Source: Rhodospirillaceae bacterium (GTDB lineage: Bacteria > Pseudomonadota > Alphaproteobacteria > UBA828). From it: a stretch of DNA of 47,420 nucleotides. This document shows, one piece after another, positions 1-6,576 of the stretch. The stretch is taken from NCBI GenBank assembly GCA_002728135.1, contig PBVE01000003.1, positions 1-47,420 on the forward strand. Reading direction: 5' to 3'. The position numbers and the translations under genes were made by a program. Below the pieces are notes generated by a model that saw only the letters and a list, made by a program, of their open reading frames with translations, ran no database searches and had not been told where the DNA came from. Numbering within the stretch: the stretch's first letter is position 1; every line of letters starts with the position of its first letter.

Positions 1-23
1 TTCAAGTCCTCTCGCGGGCACCA
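1..23 (+). tRNA. 3' end of a tRNA gene (truncated by window edge)
   Basis: The first 23 bases read exactly as the end of a tRNA: a seven-base T loop (TTCAAGT), the five-base 3' side of the T stem (CCTCT), the seven-base 3' side of the acceptor stem (CGCGGGC), discriminator A, and an encoded CCA. The 5' part lies outside the window, so the anticodon cannot be read. The implied acceptor 5' strand GCCCGCG and the TTCAAGT loop resemble bacterial leucine tRNAs, but that identity is a guess. Confidence 0.85.
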
Positions 24-91
24 ACAAAACGAATAAAAACAATGACTTAGAGGGCAGGGAAGAACGACACGAAAAGAACAAAAGGGGACGG

Positions 92-124
92 TGTGCACAA
101 TAAAACCAAGTTGTGTACAATAAA
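92..124. repeat. Two near-identical 13-bp direct repeats 20 bp apart, operator-like
   Basis: TGTGCACAATAAA at 92-104 and TGTGTACAATAAA at 112-124 differ at one base and are spaced by 20 bp, about two helical turns. The first copy contains the perfect 8-bp palindrome TGTGCACA and the second the palindrome TGTACA. They lie about 135 bp upstream of the dioxygenase gene and downstream of the tRNA. This arrangement would suit a dimeric DNA-binding regulator, but no known consensus is recognised. Confidence 0.35.
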
Positions 125-201
125 CTTTAAAACAGCCCGAATCACTGGATGTGAATGTCATCATTTTGTTCCAGTTTTTTGATGTCTTTCCAAGCCAGAC
201 A

Positions 202-253
202 CCTTCCTTAAATTTTAGTATTCCGCTACGATCCTTCCTAAGGAAGGAAGAGG
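202..253 (+). promoter_or_regulatory. Leader with two competing stems that mask the Shine-Dalgarno of the dioxygenase gene
   Basis: The purine-rich ribosome binding site at 241-253 sits seven bases before the ATG at 260. TCCTTCCT at 232-239 is perfectly complementary to AGGAAGGA at 241-248, and CCTTCCTTA at 202-210 is perfectly complementary to TAAGGAAGG at 239-247. Both stems use the same ribosome binding site and cannot form together. What is seen is the complementarity; translational control is inferred. Confidence 0.45.
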
Positions 254-259
254 CTCGCT

Positions 260-1018
260 ATGCTAACCGAACAAGAAGTTCAAAAATATAAGTCGGATGG
301 TTATGTTGTTCCAGATTACCGAGTTCCATATCATATTTTAGAATCAATAGATGAAAAAACGGATTTATTTATTGGGGAGAATCCAGAGTTCCGGGATAAT
401 TGCTCTGCTCTTTTACGCCATGACATAAGTTTCGCGAGTTATTGTTTCACCCCTGGTATTTTAGATATGGCAGAGCAGTTAATTGGACCAGATATTGCCC
501 TTTGGAACATGAGCCTGTTTGGCAAGCCAGCTAACGATGGTAAGGCAACCCCATGGCATCAGGACGGAGAATACTGGCCAATAAGACCCCTTGCCACATG
601 CTCCGTGTGGGTTGCAGTTGATGAATCCTCGGAGGAGAATGGCTGCTTAGAGGTAATACCCGGTTCTCACAGGAACAGGGCTCTCAGTCGGCATCAACAT
701 AACCCAAGTGATGATTTGACGTTACATGAAGAATTGTTGGATACGGAATTTGATGTCAAATATTCTAAAAAAATTCTCCTGGAACGCGGCCAAATCTCTT
801 TCCATGATGTTTTCCTAATGCATGGTTCGCAGCCCAATCGATCCAATAAAAGACGGCGCGGAATGACCATGCGGCTGATGCCTACCACATCGCATTGGGA
901 TCGTAATCTTGCTCCGGATGTATTGTCTCATCATCCACTATTATTATTAAAAGGTACGGACAGGTTTGGAAAAAATGATTTTGAAAAAGCAGAAGATCTT
1001 GTGCCAAAGATAATTTGA
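260..1018 (+). CDS. Phytanoyl-CoA dioxygenase (PhyH) family Fe(II)/2-oxoglutarate oxygenase
   Basis: A 252-residue cytosolic protein of the PhyH family, which couples 2-oxoglutarate decarboxylation to hydroxylation of a small-molecule substrate. The iron-binding facial triad is visible: H100 and D102 in WHQDGEYW and H188 in LMHGSQPNRS, followed by a basic run (KRRRG, about 197-201) where the 2-oxoglutarate-binding arginine is expected. No signal peptide or membrane segment is seen. The ATG at 260 follows a very strong purine-rich ribosome binding site that can be folded into a hairpin. The gene stands alone between a tRNA and a small ORF, so context does not reveal its substrate. PhyH proteins act on substrates from fatty acyl-CoA to ectoine and phosphonates; which one here cannot be told. 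Confidence 0.85.
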   Translation: MLTEQEVQKYKSDGYVVPDYRVPYHILESIDEKTDLFIGENPEFRDNCSALLRHDISFASYCFTPGILDMAEQLIGPDIALWNMSLFGKPANDGKATPWHQDGEYWPIRPLATCSVWVAVDESSEENGCLEVIPGSHRNRALSRHQHNPSDDLTLHEELLDTEFDVKYSKKILLERGQISFHDVFLMHGSQPNRSNKRRRGMTMRLMPTTSHWDRNLAPDVLSHHPLLLLKGTDRFGKNDFEKAEDLVPKII

Positions 1019-1076
1019 AGCTTATGGTCTCAGCTTGGGTATACTCTAGCAAATGTGAATTAAGGGGAGATAGTTT

Positions 1077-1199
1077 ATGGCGAGTTATGCAACAGGGGAT
1101 GGATTAATTCCACCCAGAGACGCTGCTCAGCGTGGCCTTAACCAAATCATGAGATTGGGCGGTAATGATAGGGCTTATCCTGCTAGATGGAGGCTGTGA
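1077..1199 (+). CDS. Unrecognised 40-residue protein coupled to the MORN gene
   Basis: A short ORF starting MASYATGDGLIPP and ending PARWRL, preceded by a good Shine-Dalgarno (AAGGGGAG) at suitable spacing from the ATG at 1077. Its TGA at 1197-1199 overlaps the ATG of the next gene (TGATG), the classic sign of translational coupling. It is too short for normal gene callers. Composition is ordinary and soluble, rich in Arg and Gly, with no signal peptide, cysteine pair or membrane segment. I do not recognise a family. The strong ribosome binding site and overlap favour a real gene, although it could be a translated leader that sets expression of the MORN protein. Confidence 0.55.
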   Translation: MASYATGDGLIPPRDAAQRGLNQIMRLGGNDRAYPARWRL

Positions 1200-1834
1200 T
1201 GAAACTAATTTATACCATGATTTTTTTACTGGGATTTATCGTTGTAACTACAGATTCAAAGGCTTCTAATCTGTCGCTTTGTCTTAAATCGGACATATAC
1301 CTTTGGGATAACTGTTTTGGCAGCCATACCTATGACAATGGAGCTAAATATATAGGAGAATTTAGTAATGGTAATCCCCATGGTCGTGGTGCATTAATCC
1401 ATGCTGGTGAATGGGTTGGCCATAAATATGTAGGTGAGTTTCGAGATGGTCAATACAACGGTCAGGGCACGTATTCCTATGGTAATGGAGATTTATTAGC
1501 AGGAACATTTAAGAATGATAGGCCCGATGGCTTGGGTGCTTTTGCTCATAGCAATGGTGCAAAATATCTAGGTGAATTTATAGGCTGGTCTAGAAATGGT
1601 CATGGTACCTATACTTTTGCTAATGGTGAAATATATACTGGTAAATTTAAAAATGATGAACCCAATGGTTGGGGTAAATACATATTTCCGAATGGTGACA
1701 TATACACGGGTGAATTTGAAGGGTGGCAGCGAAATGGCTTGGGAACCTTTACCTTTTCTGATGGTAGAGTCTTGCAGGGTGTCTGGAAAAATGATGAATT
1801 TCAATATGCAAGTGAAGTCAAGATGTCCAACTAA
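1199..1834 (+). CDS. Secreted MORN-repeat protein
   Basis: The start chosen is the ATG at 1199, giving 211 residues, because GGAGG lies at the right distance before it and the start overlaps the stop of the preceding small ORF; an ATG at 1187 adds four residues and lacks such a site. The N terminus (MKLIYTMIFLLGFIVV) is a signal peptide. The rest is about seven MORN repeats, seen as recurring YxGEF-x-NGxxxGxGxYxxxxG units from about residue 45 to 200. MORN sheets bind lipids or proteins in other organisms; in bacteria most are uncharacterised periplasmic or surface proteins. Convergent with umuC, with 45 bases between. No enzyme domain is attached. Confidence 0.85.
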   Translation: MKLIYTMIFLLGFIVVTTDSKASNLSLCLKSDIYLWDNCFGSHTYDNGAKYIGEFSNGNPHGRGALIHAGEWVGHKYVGEFRDGQYNGQGTYSYGNGDLLAGTFKNDRPDGLGAFAHSNGAKYLGEFIGWSRNGHGTYTFANGEIYTGKFKNDEPNGWGKYIFPNGDIYTGEFEGWQRNGLGTFTFSDGRVLQGVWKNDEFQYASEVKMSN

Positions 1835-1879
1835 CGCTAAAGTTTCCATGAATAGCTCTAATAAATAGGTTGCTTATAT

Positions 1880-3142
1880 CTATTTAGCACGAGGTAATTC
1901 ATCCCAGCGTGTTGTAAAGGAAGGTGTTTTATAGTTTTGGTTCATGTACCAAGTCTTGGGTTTTTTTACCTGTCCCAATTGCAAGAACCCAGATCCAAAG
2001 CGCTGATTAATAATATCGTATGCCTTAGATAATTGATCATTACTTTGTACGTAGGGGTAGAATAAATCTTTAACAGCTTTTTCAGGCCTACTAAGGTTAA
2101 TTAATATAACGCCAGCTTTCTTGTAATGAATATTAGGTTTGAATATTTGATTTAATCCTCTCATTGCTGCCCTGTGAATCTCTTGGGTGCTATTCGTCTG
2201 TGGATGTAGGCTGAGAGTTATAGATTTACTGTATTGTTCTATATCAGTATTAAAGGGGCTAGTTTGAACAAAGACGTTAATCTCTCCAGCTATAAGGCCA
2301 TGTTTTCTGACCTTAGATGAGGCCCTATCTGAAAAGGTAGCAATGGCTGACTTTAATGCGGTATAATCAGTCAAAGGTTTACCAAAACTTCTTGACACGC
2401 AGATTGTCTGTTTATCTGGAGATTCGTCTTCGAGCTTAACACATGATAGTCCTTGTAGCTCTTTTACAGTTCTTAAGCCTACAATCCCAAACTTTTGTCG
2501 GATCCATCTTTCGGGGGCCGCTCTGAGATCGTAAGCTGTCAGTATATCTTGTCTTTCTAATACCCTAGACCAGCGACGACCAATGCCCCATACGTTATTT
2601 ACTTCTGTTTTTTGTAGAGCAATGTCTATCCAAGGAGAATTATTCAAATCAAGTATACCTTCTGTTTTTTTTGATGTTTTAGCTAATCTGTTAGCAATTT
2701 TGGATAGGGTTTTAGTTTGTCCAACACCAATGGATACAGGTATTCCCGTCCACTGCAGAACACATTGGCGAATATGTTTGCAGTATTCTGTAAGGTTTAA
2801 ATGATCAAAGCCTGATAAATCCAGAAAGCATTCATCAATACTATAAATTTCAGACCTAGGGGTGAAGGAAGACAGGACTGTCATCACCCGGTTACTTATA
2901 TCTCCATAAAGGGCATAGTTACTTGATAAAACTATGACACCCTTTTTTTTAAAATCATTCCTGAACTTGAAGTAAGGTGCACCCATTGGAATACCTAGAA
3001 TTTTTGCTTCATTGCTCCGGGCAATAACACATCCATCATTATTGGATAGAACCACTATAGGTTTGTTAATGAGCCTAGGTTGAAATATTCGTTCACAGCT
3101 CGCATAAAAATTATTACAGTCAACAAGTGCAAAGATAGTCAT
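1880..3142 (-). CDS. umuC: DNA polymerase V catalytic subunit UmuC (Y-family translesion polymerase)
   Basis: About 420 residues, the usual UmuC length. It starts with [14 protein letters not shown], the first metal-binding aspartate motif of Y-family polymerases, followed by [13 protein letters not shown] and the catalytic [11 protein letters not shown] motif; helix-hairpin-helix and little-finger regions follow, with the C-terminal tail typical of UmuC rather than DinB. The start at 3142 is preferred over an upstream ATG at 3178 because it begins directly at the conserved N terminus and overlaps the umuD stop in an ATGA junction. It copies past damaged template bases after activation by UmuD' and RecA. 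Expression should follow the SOS box ahead of umuD. Confidence 0.95.
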   Translation of the reverse strand: MTIFALVDCNNFYASCERIFQPRLINKPIVVLSNNDGCVIARSNEAKILGIPMGAPYFKFRNDFKKKGVIVLSSNYALYGDISNRVMTVLSSFTPRSEIYSIDECFLDLSGFDHLNLTEYCKHIRQCVLQWTGIPVSIGVGQTKTLSKIANRLAKTSKKTEGILDLNNSPWIDIALQKTEVNNVWGIGRRWSRVLERQDILTAYDLRAAPERWIRQKFGIVGLRTVKELQGLSCVKLEDESPDKQTICVSRSFGKPLTDYTALKSAIATFSDRASSKVRKHGLIAGEINVFVQTSPFNTDIEQYSKSITLSLHPQTNSTQEIHRAAMRGLNQIFKPNIHYKKAGVILINLSRPEKAVKDLFYPYVQSNDQLSKAYDIINQRFGSGFLQLGQVKKPKTWYMNQNYKTPSFTTRWDELPRAK

Positions 3143-3549
3143 TCTAGATTTCTTACCGAGTTTTTTACTACGCCCCAAATTTGAGATTCTTCCAGTAAAG
3201 GAATTGACGGGTAATCAGAGTTTTCTGGTGCAAGTAGCCATGCACCATGAGTATCACGTTTCAGACGTTTGACTGTTAAATCACCCATTACTGATGCTAT
3301 AACAATACTACCATTCTTTGGTTCAAGACTTCGATCTACGATCAGTAGGTCACCATCATAGATTCCTGCTCCAATCATAGAATCACCTTCAGCCTTCACG
3401 AAATATGTCGCAGCTGGGTGCTCAATGTAGTCATTTAGATCAAGACTTCCTTCGACAAAATCTTCAGCAGGAGAAGGAAAGCCAGCGGGAACACGACTAA
3501 GTATGAATGGTAGGTGCAAAGTAGATGTGAGAACAGATAAGAATTTCAT
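3139..3549 (-). CDS. umuD: UmuD, self-cleaving polymerase V accessory subunit
   Basis: A 136-residue S24/LexA-like peptidase. The catalytic pair is visible: S57 in [11 protein letters not shown] and K94 in LTVKRLKRD. The self-cleavage site is probably A22-G23 in [12 protein letters not shown], matching the Cys/Ala-Gly bond cut in other UmuD and LexA proteins. RecA-stimulated cleavage yields UmuD', which joins UmuC to form polymerase V. It is the first gene of the umuDC pair, with a 4-base ATGA overlap into umuC, and an alphaproteobacterial SOS box sits about 12 bases before its ATG. There is no DNA-binding domain, so this is not LexA itself. Confidence 0.95.
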   Translation of the reverse strand: MKFLSVLTSTLHLPFILSRVPAGFPSPAEDFVEGSLDLNDYIEHPAATYFVKAEGDSMIGAGIYDGDLLIVDRSLEPKNGSIVIASVMGDLTVKRLKRDTHGAWLLAPENSDYPSIPLLEESQIWGVVKNSVRNLE

Positions 3550-3560
3550 AGCGACAATAG

Positions 3561-3575
3561 GAACAAAAGTGGAAC
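3561..3575 (-). promoter_or_regulatory. LexA (SOS) box of umuDC, alphaproteobacterial type
   Basis: GAAC at 3561-3564 and GAAC at 3572-3575 are separated by exactly seven bases, matching the direct-repeat GTTC-N7-GTTC operator known for alphaproteobacterial LexA (read on the minus strand). It lies 12 bases 5' of the umuD ATG, so bound LexA would block transcription at or near the start site. Confidence 0.85.
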
Positions 3576-3582
3576 AATTTTG

Positions 3583-3612
3583 TTATATTGCACTATTTTA
3601 TCCATTATTCAA
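3583..3612 (-). promoter_or_regulatory. Candidate sigma-70 promoter of umuDC
   Basis: On the minus strand TTGAAT (complement of 3607-3612) is followed after 18 bases by AATATA (complement of 3583-3588). The SOS box lies just downstream of this -10, as expected for a LexA-repressed promoter. The hexamers are imperfect, so the call is tentative. Confidence 0.4.
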
Positions 3613-3791
3613 GGGCTATAAGGTCACTTTGTTAGTTTGTCTGTTTGGCAAAGTTTTTTGATAATAGCTATAAGGATATATAAGCAACACAGAGAATATT
3701 GATTTTTAGCTGAATCAAATATTTTACTTGTACAATTCTGTGTTGCCTATGCCAGTGCAAGATGATAGTTGCAAACAATCTAAATAAGTAG
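3613..3791. other. Gene-free stretch between umuD and an amidohydrolase gene
   Basis: Together with the SOS promoter on the left and a terminator on the right this makes a 318-base gap between genes. The only other structure seen is a perfect 10-bp inverted repeat, GCAACACAGA at 3684-3693 against TCTGTGTTGC at 3737-3746, enclosing 43 AT-rich bases. No ORF of note and no RNA gene was recognised. Confidence 0.4.
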
Positions 3792-3828
3792 ATAAAAGAA
3801 AGTGAGCCAAGAATTAAATTCCTGACTC
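3792..3828 (-). terminator. Rho-independent terminator after the amidohydrolase gene
   Basis: On the minus strand a stem of GAGTCAGGAATT with AATTCTTGGCTC (two G-U pairs, one-base centre that would open into a small loop; 3804-3828) is followed by a T-rich tract ACTTTCTTTT (3792-3803). It lies about 40 bases after the stop of the amidohydrolase gene. Confidence 0.7.
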
Positions 3829-3867
3829 GCTCAATAGATATATTTTATAGCCTTTGTATTGATAAGG

Positions 3868-5157
3868 TTATTCAGCTGCTGCGGCAGGTGCTAACTTTAA
3901 CCGGGCTATTTTCTCTAGTTGTGGTTCCTTATGATAATTGCCATCCTTCATTATCATTAAGAAGTTATCTGAGTCTTGAAGGATAGATACATCTTGGGTT
4001 GGGTCTCCGTTGACCAGCAATAGATCAGCGAGGTAGCCCTCTTTTACAAGCCCAATATTCATACCCATTAGTTCACCGCCTAATTGAGTTGCTGCTCGTA
4101 GAGCCTGTGCATCTGAATATCCAAAAAGATTTACAAAGTGTTCTAGGTCTCTAGCATTGGTTCCAATAGGATTCCATGCAAAGCCATAATCACCACCCGG
4201 CAATACTTTTATGCCTCGTTGCCTAAGTTCATTATAAACTCTCATACAACTTTCTAGTTTTCTCTTTAATTCAAGGCCTTCGGCAAATTCTTCAGTTATT
4301 CCCCAATCGCTTGCTTCATAAATTGTTGCATAAATGAGACCAGCTGCGGGTGCCATGAATATTCTTTTTTTTCTAGCTTCTATAAGGTCCATAGTCTTAG
4401 ATTTAACGAAATCTGCATGATATAGAATATCAATATTGTGTTTTAAGGCCATCCTTATAGAGCCATCTGATCGAGCGTGTGTTAGTACGTTGAGCTTGCG
4501 TTCATTAGCAACTTCTACGCATGCGGCTACTTCTTCATCTGTATAAGAGAGAGTTTCCATTCCCGCACCGCGGGCAAATTGGTCTCCAGAAATATTAATC
4601 TTGATATTGTCGACACCCTCACGAGCACATAGTCGAACTGCTTTAATCATCTCATCTCGTCCATCTGCAATCAATCCAATGGATTCTTGATGCAAGTGTA
4701 GTAATCGTTCATCTCCTAATCCACCTGTTGAGGTTATTTCTGGGGAGGCTGCCAGAAGTCTAGGTCCTGGAAAGTGACCAGAGTTAATTGCTTCCTTAAG
4801 AGCTACCTCTAAACGAATTTTTGAAACACCAGCTGCAGAGAACAGTGCTGTAAACCCTTGATCAAGCATTGTTTTTGCATTACGGACTGCAATCAACATA
4901 TGATCTTCTGGGGGTATTTGACCTACCTGTGGTAGTTGCGTGCAGTCAGTATAACATACGTGGGCATGCGGTTCTATAAGTCCTGGCATTAAGGTTGCTC
5001 CGCCACCATCAACTATCTTTACATCTTTGGTGCGAATTTTCTTTGACCCAGTGGCTACTTTATGAATCATGTTTCCCTGGACTAGAACCTCACCAGAAGT
5101 TAGTTTTTTACCAGTTCCATCAAAAATCTTTATATTTTTAAATAATGTTTGTGCCAT
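3868..5157 (-). CDS. Metal-dependent amidohydrolase (imidazolonepropionase-like / Xaa-Pro dipeptidase group)
   Basis: About 429 residues of the amidohydrolase superfamily TIM barrel. Visible metal ligands: H64 and H66 in LIEPHAHVCY, a candidate carboxylated lysine in NIKINISGDQ, histidines in LTHARSDGS and LYHADF, and the catalytic aspartate in PGGDYGFAW. The family hydrolyses cyclic amides, dipeptides or related C-N bonds; substrate cannot be told. The start at 5157 (MAQTLFKNIKIFDG) is chosen because AGGGGAG lies about eight bases before it; an upstream ATG would add 26 residues without conserved sequence. No signal peptide, so cytosolic. Divergent from the aminotransferase gene at 5315 with about 157 bases between, so the two may share control. 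Confidence 0.8.
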   Translation of the reverse strand: MAQTLFKNIKIFDGTGKKLTSGEVLVQGNMIHKVATGSKKIRTKDVKIVDGGGATLMPGLIEPHAHVCYTDCTQLPQVGQIPPEDHMLIAVRNAKTMLDQGFTALFSAAGVSKIRLEVALKEAINSGHFPGPRLLAASPEITSTGGLGDERLLHLHQESIGLIADGRDEMIKAVRLCAREGVDNIKINISGDQFARGAGMETLSYTDEEVAACVEVANERKLNVLTHARSDGSIRMALKHNIDILYHADFVKSKTMDLIEARKKRIFMAPAAGLIYATIYEASDWGITEEFAEGLELKRKLESCMRVYNELRQRGIKVLPGGDYGFAWNPIGTNARDLEHFVNLFGYSDAQALRAATQLGGELMGMNIGLVKEGYLADLLLVNGDPTQDVSILQDSDNFLMIMKDGNYHKEPQLEKIARLKLAPAAAAE

Positions 5158-5314
5158 TCTCATGTCTCCCCTAAACAACATGTGTGAATAAACCCTGCTA
5201 GTGGTATTATGGCCTATAAATTGGGTATTCGACAATACTCTTTTGAAAGTTCTGTATACAGTTCCATTTTAATTTTGTTATCAGCAAAAAAATCTCAATA
5301 CTTAGAGGAGTAAA

Positions 5315-6550
5315 ATGCAAAATCTTAAAGAGCTAGATACTGAGTATGTAAGAAGTCATTTCTCTGCATTAAATGGAAAGTGGGCCTTTCTGGAGAATGC
5401 TGGTGGTACACTCACGGCTAATCAAGTGATTCAACGGGTTCAGAACTATATGTCGCATTTTCATGTTCAACCAAATCATTTTTATAAACCCTCTCAAGAT
5501 GCTGGAATATTGATGGCGAACGGTCAAGCTGTGGCGGCTGAGATGATTGGTGCAAAGCAAGATGAGGTAATGATCAGTCCCAATACAACAGCAAGTGTTT
5601 TTTTCTTAGCAAATTCCATCCGAAGATTATTTTCTGAGGGGGATGAAATAATTGTCACTGACTTAGATCATGAGGCTAATAATGGTGCATGGCGTAAACT
5701 CGCTGAATTTGGTCTAAAGATTAAGGAATGGAAATTTTGCAGAGATAACGGTTCTCTAGAGATTGAAACTTTGGAGCCTTTGCTCTCTTCAAAAACACGT
5801 ATGGTATGTTTTACGCATTGTTCGAATATTACAGGAGCCATAAATGATATAAGTTTACTAGTGGACCGAATACATGATGCTGGAGCAATGGCGTGTGTCG
5901 ACGGTGTTGCTTATGCACCACATAGGCCTATTGATGTTAAATTGTGGGATGTAGATTTTTATTTTTGTTCTTTATACAAAATTTATGGGCCTCATCTTGG
6001 TATTTTTTACGCAAAGAAAGAACATATTGAAAATGCTACAGGTAATAATCATTATTTCTTAGATGATAATTTACCATTGAAATTAAACCCTGGTGGTCCA
6101 AATCATGAACTTACATCTGGGATTGTGGGTATAGGAGATTATTTTAGTACACTTCATGACCATCACTGCGTATCAGAAAAAAATACATTACTAGATAAAG
6201 TCAATGAGCTTAGTGCCTTGATTTCTAATCATGAGGAAAAGATCTCTCAACCATTAGTTGATTTTCTGACTAAATCTCAGAGCATAGAACTATTTGGGCC
6301 AAAGAGTGCAGATAGTATGTTGCGTGCTCCTATATTTTCCTTTGATATTAAGGGGCATAATTCAGCTGAAGTTGTTAAAGCACTAGACCTAGATGAAGTG
6401 GGCATTGGTTCAGGTCATTTCTATGCACCACGATGTTTAAAGTCTTTAGGTTGTAAGTTAAATGATGGTTTGATTAGAGTTAGCTTGGTGCATTATAATG
6501 ATAGCAATGACGTTATTAGACTTATAGAAGCACTAGAGAAGTTAATCTGA
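5315..6550 (+). CDS. Class V aminotransferase, cysteine-desulfurase-like family
   Basis: A 411-residue fold-type I PLP enzyme. K222 in CSLYKIYGPHLG is the Schiff-base lysine and D196 in ACVDGVAY the pyridine-N partner; LDHEANNGAWRKLA at about 118-131 and ENAGGTLT near the N terminus are typical of the cysteine-desulfurase-like group (TIGR01976-type) rather than IscS or SufS. A catalytic cysteine loop of IscS type is not seen. True function of this subgroup is poorly defined; it may act on an amino acid produced or consumed with the divergently transcribed amidohydrolase. A Shine-Dalgarno (AGAGGAG) lies about eight bases before the ATG. Confidence 0.8.
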   Translation: MQNLKELDTEYVRSHFSALNGKWAFLENAGGTLTANQVIQRVQNYMSHFHVQPNHFYKPSQDAGILMANGQAVAAEMIGAKQDEVMISPNTTASVFFLANSIRRLFSEGDEIIVTDLDHEANNGAWRKLAEFGLKIKEWKFCRDNGSLEIETLEPLLSSKTRMVCFTHCSNITGAINDISLLVDRIHDAGAMACVDGVAYAPHRPIDVKLWDVDFYFCSLYKIYGPHLGIFYAKKEHIENATGNNHYFLDDNLPLKLNPGGPNHELTSGIVGIGDYFSTLHDHHCVSEKNTLLDKVNELSALISNHEEKISQPLVDFLTKSQSIELFGPKSADSMLRAPIFSFDIKGHNSAEVVKALDLDEVGIGSGHFYAPRCLKSLGCKLNDGLIRVSLVHYNDSNDVIRLIEALEKLI

Positions 6551-6576
6551 TTTTTTATAGTTTTTGAATTAATAAT

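Noticed and set aside
1..260. Second copy of the tRNA 3' end (attachment site)
   Set aside because: No matching repeat of the 23-base end was found in the window, and no integrase gene is present.
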